A stretch of DNA of 43,080 nt from an uncultured SAR86 cluster bacterium (GCA_902517505.1 CABYCL010000008.1:1-43080); one strand, 5' to 3'. Positions 1-9,424 are shown, counted from the stretch's first letter. The notes: generated by a model from the sequence alone, not told the origin. Numbers and translations are program-made.

Positions 1-574
1 CGTCATCATTTTTATCTTCCAAAGCATAATAAGTATCGAAGCTAATTATCCATGCGATTATTCCAGAATATAAAATTGCGAGAGACATTGAGAAGATATT
101 TGACTCTAGTGAATACGCAATAATTGAACCGGATCCAAATGTAATTCCAAGAATGAACTGTGGAGCCGCAAAGAATCTTTTTGTAAGCGGATATAACATT
201 ATTAAAAATGCAAAAAATATAGAAATCTTTATAGTTAAAGAATTCGTTTCAAATAGAAGCAAAAGAGACAAAATGCTTAAGACTAGGAAAAATAACCATG
301 CTTCAAATAAAGAAATTGAACCCAACGCAAGAGGCCTGTTTAATGTTCTTTCAACAAGCTTATCTATTTTATAGTCACTGATATCATTAATAACACAGCC
401 ACAGGATCTAACTAGGATAGAGCCCATTACAACTATTAAAAAGTTTCTAAACTGAAGTTCAGAATTTATTCCTGCTAAAACATACCCCAATAAAGATGGC
501 CATAGAAGGAGATATATCCCTATAGGCTTATCTAGTCTTGCAAGTTCTATATAAGAGCGAATTTTAGTTCTCAT
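1..574 (-). CDS. ubiA: 4-hydroxybenzoate polyprenyltransferase UbiA (partial, 3' end off the window)
   Basis: Integral membrane prenyltransferase that attaches the polyprenyl tail to 4-hydroxybenzoate in ubiquinone synthesis. I translated the reverse strand from the ATG at 574-572; 191 codons are visible of roughly 290 usual for the family, so the C-terminus is missing. Near residue 60 is RSCGCVINDISDYKID, the first Asp-rich NDxxDxxxD motif that binds Mg-diphosphate. Close to the window edge is FDTYYALEDKNDD, matching the second motif (usual form YDTxYAxxDxxDD). The start overlaps the ubiC stop as ATGA, so the two are co-transcribed and probably translationally coupled. Family and partner gene agree, so the call is firm. 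Confidence 0.93.
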   Translation of the reverse strand, partial: MRTKIRSYIELARLDKPIGIYLLLWPSLLGYVLAGINSELQFRNFLIVVMGSILVRSCGCVINDISDYKIDKLVERTLNRPLALGSISLFEAWLFFLVLSILSLLLLFETNSLTIKISIFFAFLIMLYPLTKRFFAAPQFILGITFGSGSIIAYSLESNIFSMSLAILYSGIIAWIISFDTYYALEDKNDD

Positions 575-1062
575 TCATCTATTAAAAAAATTTCCATGAC
601 TGAAAAGGGAAGATTTTTAACTAAGTACTTTGTTTTTCTTCCCCAAAATATATTAACTTCATCTGAGAAAGTAGAATATATAGTATCAGTCTTATTAAAT
701 ATATCTTTTTCAAATAGAATGTCACCTAAGGGCTTGGTTCCAAGACTTCCTAATTTTAAAAATCCCTTTTCAATTGTATCAACTGGTATCAATGATTTAG
801 CGTAAACTTTAGGAATTTTGTTACCTAATAGGATAACCTCTCTTACTTTAATATCTCCAACGTCATCACCTAAATATTTCTTATCCAATTCATCAACTTT
901 ATCAATTTCGTAACGTATTAAATTTAATTCGAAATCTTCCTTTGCTGAAATCCTTTTTGTGATTGGACCATTTTCGATCAGCCAAGACTTTATGGAGTTA
1001 TTTGTGACTTGATCCAACATTTCTCTATATGTTATCCAAGAAGATTTTTGCTTTAGCTTCAT
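571..1062 (-). CDS. ubiC: Chorismate pyruvate-lyase UbiC
   Basis: Converts chorismate to 4-hydroxybenzoate and pyruvate, the first committed step of ubiquinone synthesis; a soluble protein of 163 aa, the normal size (E. coli about 165). Seen: WLIENGPITKR near residue 27, VREV with the active-site Arg, LGTKPLGDILF around residues 105-115, and a C-terminal VMEIFL carrying the conserved Glu. These match the three catalytic residues known in E. coli UbiC (Arg76, Leu114, Glu155). It is the first gene of the pair and feeds its product directly to UbiA, whose start overlaps its stop. A perfect TATAAT box lies upstream on the minus strand. Confidence 0.93.
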   Translation of the reverse strand: MKLKQKSSWITYREMLDQVTNNSIKSWLIENGPITKRISAKEDFELNLIRYEIDKVDELDKKYLGDDVGDIKVREVILLGNKIPKVYAKSLIPVDTIEKGFLKLGSLGTKPLGDILFEKDIFNKTDTIYSTFSDEVNIFWGRKTKYLVKNLPFSVMEIFLIDE

Positions 1063-1084
1063 TAATTTAATGGTTAAATCTGAT

Positions 1085-1090
1085 ATTATA
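1085..1090 (-). promoter_or_regulatory. Candidate -10 box for ubiC-ubiA
   Basis: Read on the minus strand this is a perfect TATAAT, 22 bases before the ubiC ATG, in the 70-bp gap shared with the divergent rubredoxin gene. I see no good -35 hexamer at 16-18 bp, so only the -10 is called. Confidence 0.45.
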
Positions 1091-1132
1091 GCCTCCTTGT
1101 TATAAACGAAATAACTTAATTTTTAGCACTTT

Positions 1133-1306
1133 ATGAAATATAAAAAATGGGAATGTATTGTCTGCGGGCTGATATATGATGAAGAATTGGGTTGGCCTGA
1201 TGATGGAATTGAGCCAGGCACTGCATGGGAGGATGTTCCTGAAGATTGGTTATGTCCTGAGTGTGGTGTTGGCAAAGAAGATTTTGATATGATAGAGATA
1301 ACATGA
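1133..1306 (+). CDS. Rubredoxin
   Basis: A 57-aa electron carrier with a single iron bound by four cysteines. Two CxxC knuckles are visible: CIVCG near residues 9-13 and CPECG near residues 42-46. The spacer has the family's typical Tyr-Asp and the Gly-rich segment with PG and W, and DW before the second knuckle. The ATG at 1133 gives the usual rubredoxin N-terminus (MKYKKWEC). No strong ribosome site is visible. The stop overlaps the ATG of the following transporter gene (ATGA), implying co-translation. No rubredoxin reductase or alkane hydroxylase lies nearby, so its redox partner is unknown. Confidence 0.93.
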   Translation: MKYKKWECIVCGLIYDEELGWPDDGIEPGTAWEDVPEDWLCPECGVGKEDFDMIEIT

Positions 1307-2559
1307 GCCAATTAGACCCTCCAAAAAATCTAACTAGAAATGTTTTGGCGGGTATGTTCGCAGGTGTTTTAATAGCTTCGATATTTTTTTATTTTCAAGA
1401 TTCAATTTCTCAATCAATTTTTCAAGGTATTGAAAAATATCTTTTTAACTTAGGCGGACAAATATTTAAGAACCTACTTTTATTAATTGTGGTTCCTCTA
1501 GTTTTCTTTTCCTTAGTTTCTGGTATTTCCTCTTTATCAAATATGGTAAAGCTTGGATCAATTGCATCTAAAACAGTTGTGCTTTATCTAACGACAACTG
1601 CATTTGCTGTAATAATAGCTATATTTTTTGGATGGGTTTTTAATATCTCAGGTTATGAGGGAGAGGTAGGATCGTTTAATGCACCTTCTGGGGAGGCTAA
1701 TTTATATGATACCGTATTAAGAATTTTCCCAAATAATATTTTTGGTGCTTTTGTAGAAAATAATATGCTTGGCATCGTATTTATAAGCATATTATTTGGC
1801 ATAGCTCTTAATCTTACTGATGATCTAACAGATAACCTCTCTAAAAATTTTGAAAGGCTAAATATCGTTTTTATGAAAATAGTCCTAATAATAATGAGTT
1901 TTGCTCCGATTGGAGTTTTTTGCTTGATGGGAAGTTATGTAATGGACCATGGTTTAAATATCTTTGGAGACTTAATCCAATATGTTCTTATATTAATATT
2001 TGTGTTGTTCTTCCATCTTATTTTTACCTACTCATTAATTTTAAAAATATTTGCAAATTTGAATCCAATTATTTTCTTTAAAAAAATGAGAAACGTTGCC
2101 TTGTTTGCATTCTCAACTTCATCTAGCGCTGCTACCATTCCTGTAACATTAAAAACAGTCACTGATGATCTTGGTGTAAAAAAAGATGTCTCATCTTTTG
2201 TTATTCCAGTAGGCGCTACTATTAACATGGATGGAACAGCCATAATGCAAGGATTGGCAACAATGTTTATTGCAAGTACTGCTGGAGTAGACTTATCTAT
2301 GATTGAATATATGCAAATAGTATTACTTGCTATGGTTGCTTCTATTGGAGCAGCAGCAGTACCATCTGCAGGAACAATTACTTTAGCTCTAATTTTAAGT
2401 TCATTGGGGCTTCCGTTAGACGCCATTGGTTTGATTTTAGCTGTTGACAGAATTTTAGATATGATTAGAACGTCAGTTAATGTTACTGGAGATTCTGCAG
2501 TTGCTTGTATCGTAGCCAATTCAGAAAATCTCTTAGATAAACAAGTATTCAATAAATAA
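1303..2559 (+). CDS. Dicarboxylate/amino acid:cation symporter, glutamate/aspartate type
   Basis: Inner-membrane transporter of the SDF/DAACS family (GltP, GltPh, DctA), 418 aa, the usual length. Seen: a serine-rich [13 protein letters not shown] hairpin near residue 270, the NMDGTA motif near residue 310, the second hairpin [12 protein letters not shown], and a terminal helix reading [16 protein letters not shown]. Aligned by eye with GltPh, that helix keeps the equivalents of D390, D394, R397, T398, N401 and D405 (here about 382, 386, 389, 390, 393, 397), the residues that bind acidic amino acids and sodium. DctA-type proteins differ there as I recall, so I favour glutamate/aspartate uptake; the coupling ion is inferred. 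It follows rubredoxin with a 4-base overlap. Confidence 0.9.
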   Translation: MSQLDPPKNLTRNVLAGMFAGVLIASIFFYFQDSISQSIFQGIEKYLFNLGGQIFKNLLLLIVVPLVFFSLVSGISSLSNMVKLGSIASKTVVLYLTTTAFAVIIAIFFGWVFNISGYEGEVGSFNAPSGEANLYDTVLRIFPNNIFGAFVENNMLGIVFISILFGIALNLTDDLTDNLSKNFERLNIVFMKIVLIIMSFAPIGVFCLMGSYVMDHGLNIFGDLIQYVLILIFVLFFHLIFTYSLILKIFANLNPIIFFKKMRNVALFAFSTSSSAATIPVTLKTVTDDLGVKKDVSSFVIPVGATINMDGTAIMQGLATMFIASTAGVDLSMIEYMQIVLLAMVASIGAAAVPSAGTITLALILSSLGLPLDAIGLILAVDRILDMIRTSVNVTGDSAVACIVANSENLLDKQVFNK

Positions 2560-2589
2560 AACAAAATATACGTTTTCTTATAAATTATT

Positions 2590-2598
2590 TGCTAGAAT
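2590..2598 (+). promoter_or_regulatory. Extended -10 promoter for the membrane pyrophosphatase
   Basis: TG-C-TAGAAT, an extended -10 element, lies 30 bases before the ATG at 2628, and no clear -35 is needed for this class. The ribosome site AAGGGG at 2614-2619 sits 8 bases before the ATG. Confidence 0.5.
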
Positions 2599-2627
2599 GC
2601 TTTATTAAAAAATAAGGGGTTTTCTAT

Positions 2628-4610
2628 ATGGATAATTTAATAATTTCACCAGTTTTAGGTCTGTTAGGTATGGCCATGGCATATGTAATTTATATGCTTG
2701 TAATGAAATATCCTGATGGTGAAGATAAAGTAAAGAAAATTGGTGACCAGATTCATACTGGAGCATTAACCTTTATGAAAACAGAGTATAAATATCTGTT
2801 TATTTTTATGACAGTGATCGTTGGCTTAGCTTGGTTTGCGCTAGGTCCTTACACAGCAATAGCTGTGATTGTTGGTGCTTTATGTTCATCAATAGCAGGG
2901 TTTATAGGAATGTATGCTGCAACTAAAGCAAATGTAAGAACTGCAACAGCCGCACAAAAAGAAGGTCCTGCAGCAGCTTTAACAGTTTCTTTTTATGGTG
3001 GCTCAATAATGGGTCTTTGTGTGGCATCACTAGGTCTAATAGGCTTAGGTGGTTTATATTATTTTTACATACCAGCTGAAATTGATCCTCACAAGCTTGA
3101 AGGTTTTGCTATGGGAGCATCTGTAGTAGCACTTTTTTCCAGAGTAGGTGGAGGAATTTTCACAAAAAGTGCAGATGTAGGAGCTGATCTTGTCGGCAAG
3201 ATTGAAGCTGGCATCCCCGAAGATGACCCAAGAAACCCTGGTGTTATAGCAGACAATGTTGGTGACAATGTTGGTGATGTTGCTGGGATGGGCTCAGATA
3301 TATTTGAGTCATATTGTGGTTCTATGATCGCATCAATAGCTATAGCTTACACTTTAGGTAATAAAGATATGATGATGCTACCTCTAGCTTTAGCATCAAC
3401 TGGTTTAATAGCATCAATAATTGGAATATTTATAGTTAAGCTTCAGTCAGCAAAAGCTCCTGCGAGCGCATTGAGATCTGGAACTCTTTTAGCGCCAGTA
3501 ATATTTGTGGCCATGGCTTATTTCATAATCGACTCTTTTAAAGGAGTTGGGATGAATGTATGGTGGTGCGTTATCGCTGGTGCAGTAGGAGGAGTCTTAA
3601 TTGGACTTATTACAGAATATTACACAGGCGGTAGCCCAGTTAAAAAAATTGCTGAATCAGGAGAGACTGGTTCTGCAACAGTAATGATTTCAGGATTATC
3701 AGTTGGAATGCAATCAGTTGTAATACCTATTGTTATATTAGCTGGTATTATTCTTGCCTCAACTCAATTATCAGGTATTTATGGTGTTGGAATTGCTGCA
3801 GTTGGTATGCTTGCAACTGTCGGAATTACAATGGCAATAGACGCATATGGACCGGTTGCAGATAATGCTGGCGGTATTGCTGAAATGTCAGGTATGGGTG
3901 AAGAAGTAAGAGAGATTACTGATTCTCTAGATGAATTAGGAAATACTACTGCTGCCATTGGAAAAGGTTTTGCGATTGGAGCTGCAGCTTTAGCTGCTCT
4001 AGCAATAATTTCAGCTTTTTCAGCTGTAGTGGCGGATGCAAATCCTGAATTTTCATTAGCACTCACAGAGCCAATTGTTTTAGTTGGAATGTTTATTGGA
4101 GTATGTATACCTTTCTTAGTTTCTTCAATAACCATGACAGCAGTTGGAGACGCAGCTTTTGAAATGATTAATGAAATAAGAAGACAGTTTAAGGAGATAC
4201 CAGGTTTAATGGAGGGTACAGCAGAGCCAGACTCTGAAAAATGTGTTGCAATTGCAACAACAGCGGCCCTTAAGAAAATGATGTTACCTGGAGTAATAGC
4301 GGTATCAATGCCAGCTATTGTTGGTTTTGGTCTCGGCGCACAAGCCTTGGGTGGAATGCTTGCCGGTGGATTGCTTGGTTGTGTTTCATTAGCGCTGATG
4401 ATGGCAAATGCTGGTGGTGCTTGGGATAATGCAAAAAAATATGTTGAGAAAGGCAACTTAGGTGGAAAAGGATCAGACACTCATGCTGCAGCTGTAGTTG
4501 GAGATACTGTTGGAGATCCTTTTAAAGACACTTCTGGACCCTCAATGAACATTTTAATTAATGTTATGGCGATAGTAAGTCTTGTTATAGCACCTTTATT
4601 AAGCATTTAA
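2628..4610 (+). CDS. hppA: K+-dependent membrane-bound pyrophosphatase (ion pump)
   Basis: Hydrolyses pyrophosphate to pump H+ or Na+ across the inner membrane; 660 aa, multi-spanning. Signature motifs are all present: [18 protein letters not shown] and then DDPRNP and [12 protein letters not shown] around residues 180-220, [12 protein letters not shown] near 405, and [14 protein letters not shown] near 625. The motif [10 protein letters not shown] carries Ala where K+-independent enzymes carry Lys, so K+ dependence is predicted. In DIFES the gate Glu is three residues after the Asp, the spacing of the Na+-pumping Thermotoga enzyme rather than the plant H+ pump. It has its own promoter and terminator, hence a single-gene unit. 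Confidence 0.96.
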   Translation: MDNLIISPVLGLLGMAMAYVIYMLVMKYPDGEDKVKKIGDQIHTGALTFMKTEYKYLFIFMTVIVGLAWFALGPYTAIAVIVGALCSSIAGFIGMYAATKANVRTATAAQKEGPAAALTVSFYGGSIMGLCVASLGLIGLGGLYYFYIPAEIDPHKLEGFAMGASVVALFSRVGGGIFTKSADVGADLVGKIEAGIPEDDPRNPGVIADNVGDNVGDVAGMGSDIFESYCGSMIASIAIAYTLGNKDMMMLPLALASTGLIASIIGIFIVKLQSAKAPASALRSGTLLAPVIFVAMAYFIIDSFKGVGMNVWWCVIAGAVGGVLIGLITEYYTGGSPVKKIAESGETGSATVMISGLSVGMQSVVIPIVILAGIILASTQLSGIYGVGIAAVGMLATVGITMAIDAYGPVADNAGGIAEMSGMGEEVREITDSLDELGNTTAAIGKGFAIGAAALAALAIISAFSAVVADANPEFSLALTEPIVLVGMFIGVCIPFLVSSITMTAVGDAAFEMINEIRRQFKEIPGLMEGTAEPDSEKCVAIATTAALKKMMLPGVIAVSMPAIVGFGLGAQALGGMLAGGLLGCVSLALMMANAGGAWDNAKKYVEKGNLGGKGSDTHAAAVVGDTVGDPFKDTSGPSMNILINVMAIVSLVIAPLLSI

Positions 4611-4626
4611 ATATATTAAAAATAAG

Positions 4627-4656
4627 AATCCAGGGTTGCTACTCTGGATTTTTTTT
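4627..4656 (+). terminator. Rho-independent terminator after the pyrophosphatase gene
   Basis: A 10-bp stem (4627-4636 pairing with 4641-4650, one G-T wobble) with a 4-base loop TGCT, followed by a run of eight T (4649-4656). It is the only convincing intrinsic terminator I found in the window. Confidence 0.88.
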
Positions 4657-4671
4657 GACTAAATGTAAAGA

Positions 4672-5337
4672 ATGAAAAAAAATATTTTAGTTTTTGGTTA
4701 TGGTGATCTTGCTCAAAGACTAAGACTCTTTGTTAATAAAGATTTGTATGAATTATTTGGAGTTTCTAGAACAAACAAAGAACCTGAGTTAAAGAATCAT
4801 ATTAGCTGGAACTGGCTTTCAAAAGATAATCCGAAATTAAACATAAATGATTTTGACACAATAATATTTTTTCCAAAACCAAGTTCATTTGAAGAGGAAG
4901 GTTATATAGACGGATTTATTGAATCTTCTGAAAATATTTATAAATCAATAAAAGGAATATCTTTTAAAAGATTTATTTCTATTTCTTCTACAAGAGTATA
5001 TGGAAAAGATAAACAAAATATTCATTTTGAATCTGATGACCCAATGCCAGATGACTTCAGGGGTAAAATAATTAAACAATATGAATTAAATCAAATTAAA
5101 AGATACTCAGATAAATTAATTATTTTGAGATTATCAGGTTTATATGATTCGGTACCAGATAAGAATTTCATAAATTATTTAAAAAGAGACAATGCATCAA
5201 AAATTATTAACTTTTTTATTGAAAGCGGCTTTAATTTTAAATCTCATGAGATTTTTAATTGCTCTGAAGATAGAAATGATGATAAGAGCAATATTTCAAA
5301 TACAAAATTAAAAGAAATAGGATTTATTTTTGCTTGA
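4672..5337 (+). CDS. NAD-dependent epimerase/dehydratase family protein (YeeZ-like)
   Basis: A 221-aa Rossmann-fold protein. The N-terminus ILVFGYGDLAQRL is a GxGxxxxxL-type nucleotide-binding loop close to the one in E. coli YeeZ, and SISSTRVYG near residue 103 is the extended-SDR serine/tyrosine region. The C-terminal substrate domain is short for the extended SDR group (often about 270-300 aa), so substrate is unknown. It begins only 16 bases after the pyrophosphatase terminator, leaving little space for its own promoter. Catalytic YxxxK is not evident: KIIKQYELNQIK near residue 130 has a Tyr but no Lys four residues on. Confidence 0.75.
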   Translation: MKKNILVFGYGDLAQRLRLFVNKDLYELFGVSRTNKEPELKNHISWNWLSKDNPKLNINDFDTIIFFPKPSSFEEEGYIDGFIESSENIYKSIKGISFKRFISISSTRVYGKDKQNIHFESDDPMPDDFRGKIIKQYELNQIKRYSDKLIILRLSGLYDSVPDKNFINYLKRDNASKIINFFIESGFNFKSHEIFNCSEDRNDDKSNISNTKLKEIGFIFA

Positions 5338-5378
5338 TTTAACTAGAACTTAAGCCTTTTGCAAAATACAATAATTAG

Positions 5379-6227
5379 ATGATTAGCAGCATGACCGGAT
5401 ACGGTTTATCAAGTTCAATTGAAGGTGACTCAGAAATAACTATTGAAATAAAAGGAGTCAATCATAAATTTCTTGAAATATCCTTGAAATCACATGAAAT
5501 TAACAATGATATTGATCAATATATAAGAAATGCGGTCGGAAAGAATATTGTTCGTGGCAAGGTTGATATAAAAATAAAATTTAAATCACCCTCAGAGACA
5601 AAATACTTTATTGATAATAAATTATTAAAAAATCTAAAAAAATCTATAAAAGACAATTTGAGTATTGAAGAGCATTTAAAATTTTCTGATATTAAAGATA
5701 TCCCAGGAATTCTAAATATAGAGACAAAAAAAAAGACAAATAACAAATTTCTTAAAAGAGAGTTTAACAAGGCTTTAAAAGATTTTGCTGATTCGCGAAA
5801 CAAAGAGGGCATGAAAATTAAAAAAGTAATTGATAAAAAGATCCAAGGTATAGATTACTTGGTATCTAAAATTCTTAAACAAAGTAAAAAAAATATTGAT
5901 AGACGCTTAAAATTATATAAAGAAAAAGTTGTTAGCCTCATTGAAGATTTTGATGAAGTAAGGATGGGGCAAGAAATTGCCTTACTGGCACTCAAACATG
6001 ATGTCTCAGAAGAGCTAGATAGAATTTCTTTTCATAGCAAATCATTAAATGATGAAATTAATAAAAAGAATGGTAGTGGGAAAAAGATTGATTTTGTATT
6101 ACAAGAGCTGTTTAGGGAGGCAAATACATTATCCGTCAAGCTAGATGACCCAAATTCAAAGAGTTTTGCACTTGATATGAAATTATTAATTGAAGAAATG
6201 CGAGAACAAATTCAAAATGTCGAATAG
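5379..6227 (+). CDS. yicC: YicC family endoribonuclease-like protein
   Basis: A 282-aa protein of the YicC/YloC family (E. coli YicC 287 aa), members of which are reported endoribonucleases involved in small-RNA turnover. Family hallmarks seen: the N-terminus MISSMTGYG, IEIKGVNHKFLEI near residue 23, GQEIALLALKHDVSEELDR around residues 193-211, and GKKIDFVLQELFREANTL around residues 229-246. The gene overlaps the start of gmk by 11 bases, a common arrangement in proteobacteria, and is probably co-transcribed with it. Confidence 0.93.
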   Translation: MISSMTGYGLSSSIEGDSEITIEIKGVNHKFLEISLKSHEINNDIDQYIRNAVGKNIVRGKVDIKIKFKSPSETKYFIDNKLLKNLKKSIKDNLSIEEHLKFSDIKDIPGILNIETKKKTNNKFLKREFNKALKDFADSRNKEGMKIKKVIDKKIQGIDYLVSKILKQSKKNIDRRLKLYKEKVVSLIEDFDEVRMGQEIALLALKHDVSEELDRISFHSKSLNDEINKKNGSGKKIDFVLQELFREANTLSVKLDDPNSKSFALDMKLLIEEMREQIQNVE

Positions 6228-6831
6228 TGGGAAATTAATTATCTTTGCTGCTCCCTCCGGTGCTGGAAAATCATCGCTAATAAAAAAGATTATAGAAATT
6301 AGTGAAAATAAATTAGAACTATCAGTTTCAGCTACAACAAGGCTTCCTCGTGAAGGAGAAACTCATGGCAAAGATTATTTCTTTATTACTGACAAAGAGT
6401 TTAATGAGCTAAAGAATAATAAAGCATTCTTAGAATATGCAAATGTTCATGGTCATCAGTATGGAACTTTAAAATCGTTTGTTGATGAGAAGCTAGAAGA
6501 GGGTATTCACGTTATTTTAGATATTGACGTTCAAGGATTTACGCAAATTAGAAACACTATAGAAAATACAGTGTCTATTTTTATAATTCCACCATCTTTT
6601 GATGAATTAAAGAAAAGACTAACTTTGCGAGGCCTTGATCTTGATGAAGTTATTAAAAAAAGATTAGAAAATGCAAAGGAAGAGCTTAAAGAGGCTGAAT
6701 CTTTTGATTATATTATTTTAAATGATAACTTTGACAATGCTATAGAGGAACTGTCTTCTATTATATTTAGCGAAAATTATGAATATAACAGTCAGGATAA
6801 TCTTAATATATTAAAGGATTTATTGGATTAA
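6217..6831 (+). CDS. gmk: Guanylate kinase
   Basis: Phosphorylates GMP to GDP; soluble, 204 aa from this start against about 207 in E. coli. The P-loop GAGKSS is near residues 15-20, TTRLPREGETHGKDY follows as the GMP-binding segment, and VILDIDVQG near residue 95 is the conserved acidic strand. An in-frame TTG at 6190 would add nine residues, but the ATG at 6217 gives the canonical short N-terminus before GKLIIFAAPSG, so I chose it. It overlaps the yicC end by 11 bases and leads the gmk-rpoZ-spoT block known from many Gammaproteobacteria. Confidence 0.95.
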   Translation: MSNSGKLIIFAAPSGAGKSSLIKKIIEISENKLELSVSATTRLPREGETHGKDYFFITDKEFNELKNNKAFLEYANVHGHQYGTLKSFVDEKLEEGIHVILDIDVQGFTQIRNTIENTVSIFIIPPSFDELKKRLTLRGLDLDEVIKKRLENAKEELKEAESFDYIILNDNFDNAIEELSSIIFSENYEYNSQDNLNILKDLLD

Positions 6832-6874
6832 TATTGTATTTGGAATTAGAATACTCATCCCAGGAGAATATTAA

Positions 6875-7144
6875 ATGGCAAGAATCACAGTAGAAGATTG
6901 TTTGGAAAAGATACCAAGTAGATTTGATTTGATACTAATGGCATCAAAAAGAGCTAGACAGTTATCAACAACAAGCAGAGATCCGCTTGTAGAATGGGAT
7001 AATGATAAGCCGACTTTAGTTGCCTTAAGAGAGATTGAAGAAGGTCTTATTGATCAAGAAACTCTTGAAAAAACTCTTGAAGAAGATCTTTTATTAGATG
7101 AATTTTCTATTCCAAACAATCAAGAAAACGAAAACATAGGATAA
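6875..7144 (+). CDS. rpoZ: RNA polymerase omega subunit
   Basis: Small subunit that stabilises the beta' subunit of RNA polymerase and, in E. coli, forms part of a ppGpp site; 89 aa (E. coli 91). The N-terminus [19 protein letters not shown] and the ASKRARQL segment are diagnostic, followed by [12 protein letters not shown] clear ribosome site AGGAG at 6862-6866 lies 8 bases before the ATG. It is followed by spoT after 23 bases, so the ppGpp-responsive subunit and the ppGpp enzyme share a transcript. Confidence 0.96.
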   Translation: MARITVEDCLEKIPSRFDLILMASKRARQLSTTSRDPLVEWDNDKPTLVALREIEEGLIDQETLEKTLEEDLLLDEFSIPNNQENENIG

Positions 7145-7167
7145 ATGACTATAAGTAGGGAATTATC

Positions 7168-9351
7168 TTGAGCGAGCATGCTCTTCCAAACATACTGCTT
7201 AATAATCTATCTGAAGATTCTCTTATAAAGCTCCCACCAAATTTCTATAAAGGAGCAAAAAAATATCTTTCTAACGAAGATATAAAAAAAGTTCAAAAAG
7301 CATATTCAGTAGCTTTTTATGCACACGAAGGACAAGAAAGAAGAGATGGATCTAAATATATTACCCATCCTACTGCAGTTGCAAGTATTCTTCTAGATTT
7401 AAGAATGGATCCTGACTCTATATGTGCAGCGCTCATGCATGATGTCTTAGAAGACTGCGATATTAACAAAAAAAACCTAATTCAATTATTTGGAAATGAT
7501 GTTGCTGAAATAGTTGATGGTGTAAGCAAATTGGGGAAGCTTGATATAACTAGTAGGTTAGAAAGAGATGCAAATAATCTTCAAAAAATGATGTTAGCTA
7601 TCTCAAAAGATGCAAGAGTGATTTTGGTTAAAATATGTGACCGCCTGCACAATATGAGAACAATTGAACATCTTCCAAGATCTAAACAAATTATAAAATC
7701 AAAAGAAACAATTGAACTATATGGACCGCTAGCTTTGAGAATAGGCATGCAGGATATAAGAGCTGAATTAGAAGACCTTGCATTTAAGTGTTTACATCCT
7801 TTAAGAGCAACGATGCTAGAGAGCGCAATTAATAAATCTAGTGGAGGAAGGAAAAGAATTGTTTCAAAGATTAGAAAAGAATTAAAACGTCACCTCAAAT
7901 CTAATGGTATAAAAGAAGTTGGAGTTAAAGGCAGAGAAAAAAATATATATAGTATCTATAGAAAGATTAAATCAAAACATAAACCTTTTTCAGAAATTTT
8001 AGATGTATACGGATTTAGAATACTTGTTGATTCAATAGATGAGTGTTACAGGGCTCTTGGCGTTATTCATAATTATTTTTCACCTATAGAAAATAGATTT
8101 AAAGACTATATTGCTATTCCTAAAAGTAATGGCTATCAAGCCCTTCATACAAGTCTATTGGCCTTAAACGCATTTCCAATTGAGGTTCAGATTCAAACAA
8201 GAAATATGTCTGAGATTGCAAGTTTTGGTATTGCAGCACACTGGCAGTACAAAACTCAAGATAAAAATAAAGGATCTGAGCTTAGAGCAACAAGATGGTT
8301 ATCGGGTTTAATAGATCTTCAGAAACAATCAAATAATCCGTCTGAGTTTGCTCAATCAATCAAAACAGATTTAGATTCTAATGAAGTTTATTTATTTTCA
8401 CCAAAAGGAGATATATATGCTTTAAGAAAAGGCTCTACCCCAATTGATTTTGCTTACGAGGTCCACAGTGATTTAGGTGATTCAATTGTAGGATGTAAAG
8501 TAAATAGAAGTACAGTTCCATTGAATATTGAATTAGAAACTGGGCAAACTGTTGAAATAATTACCTCAAAATCTAAGTCTGAAGCAGATCCAGATTGGTT
8601 AAATTATGTTGTTACAAGTAAAGCAAGGAGTTATATAAGAGCTAGATTAAGAAAACAAAAGATTTCTGATGCAAGAAAAGCGGGTAAAGTTATGCTTGAA
8701 ACCGAGTTAAAACGAGGGGGGTCAAGTCTATCAGAATACAGAGGAAGCTTACTTAAAAAGATTCTTGATTCAATCGGCGTAACATCTTTAAACAAATTGC
8801 TTACAGACTTAGGGTTAGGCAAAAGAACTGGGAGTATTATTGCTGAGAGATTTTATTCTGGATTACAAATAAGAGAGGGCATCAAAGAACCAAAACCAGT
8901 ATTAATTGTTGATAATAAGATAGAAAGTGTAACTGTAAGATTTGCAAAATGTTGCTTGCCTGTATATGGAGACATAGTTGTAGCTCACTCAGATACAGAG
9001 AGAGGAATGGTTATTCATCATGCAAGATGCAAACAAGTCACACCTTTTATAAAAAAAGACTCAAGGTATATGTCAGCAATTTGGGGAGAAAACAAAAAAG
9101 ATCATTTATATAAGGCTAAAATTGATGTAAATACAGAAGATAAAGTAGGCGTTCTATCAGATTTAGGATCGGTTTTTGCAAGATCAGGAATTAACATTGG
9201 TTCAGTAAATACTAAAACAATTGATAAAAGATTTGCAGGTTTCGAAATGCAAATTGAAGTAAAAAATAAAACAGATCTAGGCGCAATTATGCAAAAGATA
9301 AGAGCAATGAAAATTACTACAAGTTGTAAACGAAACATAAATGATAAATAG
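7168..9351 (+). CDS. spoT: Bifunctional (p)ppGpp synthetase/hydrolase
   Basis: Makes and degrades the alarmone ppGpp; 727 aa (E. coli SpoT 702). Domains in order: HD hydrolase with H53 and the HD pair at 91-92; synthetase with DVYGFR near 279-284 and RFKD at 310-313, the RxKD form of bifunctional enzymes rather than the ExDD form of RelA; TGS from about residue 407; and a C-terminal ACT domain from about 651. Both catalytic halves look intact. Translation appears to start at TTG 7168, because no in-frame ATG occurs before the HD domain. A weak AGGG lies upstream. It overlaps the upstream in-frame extension of ridA. Confidence 0.95.
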   Translation: MSEHALPNILLNNLSEDSLIKLPPNFYKGAKKYLSNEDIKKVQKAYSVAFYAHEGQERRDGSKYITHPTAVASILLDLRMDPDSICAALMHDVLEDCDINKKNLIQLFGNDVAEIVDGVSKLGKLDITSRLERDANNLQKMMLAISKDARVILVKICDRLHNMRTIEHLPRSKQIIKSKETIELYGPLALRIGMQDIRAELEDLAFKCLHPLRATMLESAINKSSGGRKRIVSKIRKELKRHLKSNGIKEVGVKGREKNIYSIYRKIKSKHKPFSEILDVYGFRILVDSIDECYRALGVIHNYFSPIENRFKDYIAIPKSNGYQALHTSLLALNAFPIEVQIQTRNMSEIASFGIAAHWQYKTQDKNKGSELRATRWLSGLIDLQKQSNNPSEFAQSIKTDLDSNEVYLFSPKGDIYALRKGSTPIDFAYEVHSDLGDSIVGCKVNRSTVPLNIELETGQTVEIITSKSKSEADPDWLNYVVTSKARSYIRARLRKQKISDARKAGKVMLETELKRGGSSLSEYRGSLLKKILDSIGVTSLNKLLTDLGLGKRTGSIIAERFYSGLQIREGIKEPKPVLIVDNKIESVTVRFAKCCLPVYGDIVVAHSDTERGMVIHHARCKQVTPFIKKDSRYMSAIWGENKKDHLYKAKIDVNTEDKVGVLSDLGSVFARSGINIGSVNTKTIDKRFAGFEMQIEVKNKTDLGAIMQKIRAMKITTSCKRNINDK

Positions 9352-9409
9352 TAAAATAGGAGTACTTTTTTTATGTACAATTCTCATATTAACAATTTCG
9401 ATTTTTTCT

Positions 9410-9415
9410 AAGGAG
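9410..9415 (+). promoter_or_regulatory. Ribosome binding site that fixes the ridA start
   Basis: AAGGAG, nine bases before the ATG at 9425. One of the best Shine-Dalgarno sequences in the window; it favours this ATG over the in-frame ATG at 9341, which lies inside spoT. Confidence 0.75.
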
Positions 9416-9424
9416 CTTAACCAA

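Noticed and set aside
153-805. Plus-strand open frames at 153-374 and 596-805
   Set aside because: They are antisense to ubiA and ubiC, whose motifs are clear.
2028-2564. Open frame of 178 codons antisense to the symporter gene
   Set aside because: It lies wholly over a well-recognised transporter and has no family resemblance; a shadow frame.
3779-4480. Long open frame (233 codons) antisense to the membrane pyrophosphatase
   Set aside because: Its composition (Ala, Pro, Ser, Ile rich) is what a mirrored frame of a Gly/Ala-rich membrane protein gives; no motif, no ribosome site, and the sense gene is certain.
4636-4664. Promoter overlapping the pyrophosphatase terminator (TTGCTA ... CTAAAT)
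   Set aside because: The spacing is 17 but the -10 matches consensus at only three positions; too weak to list as a feature.
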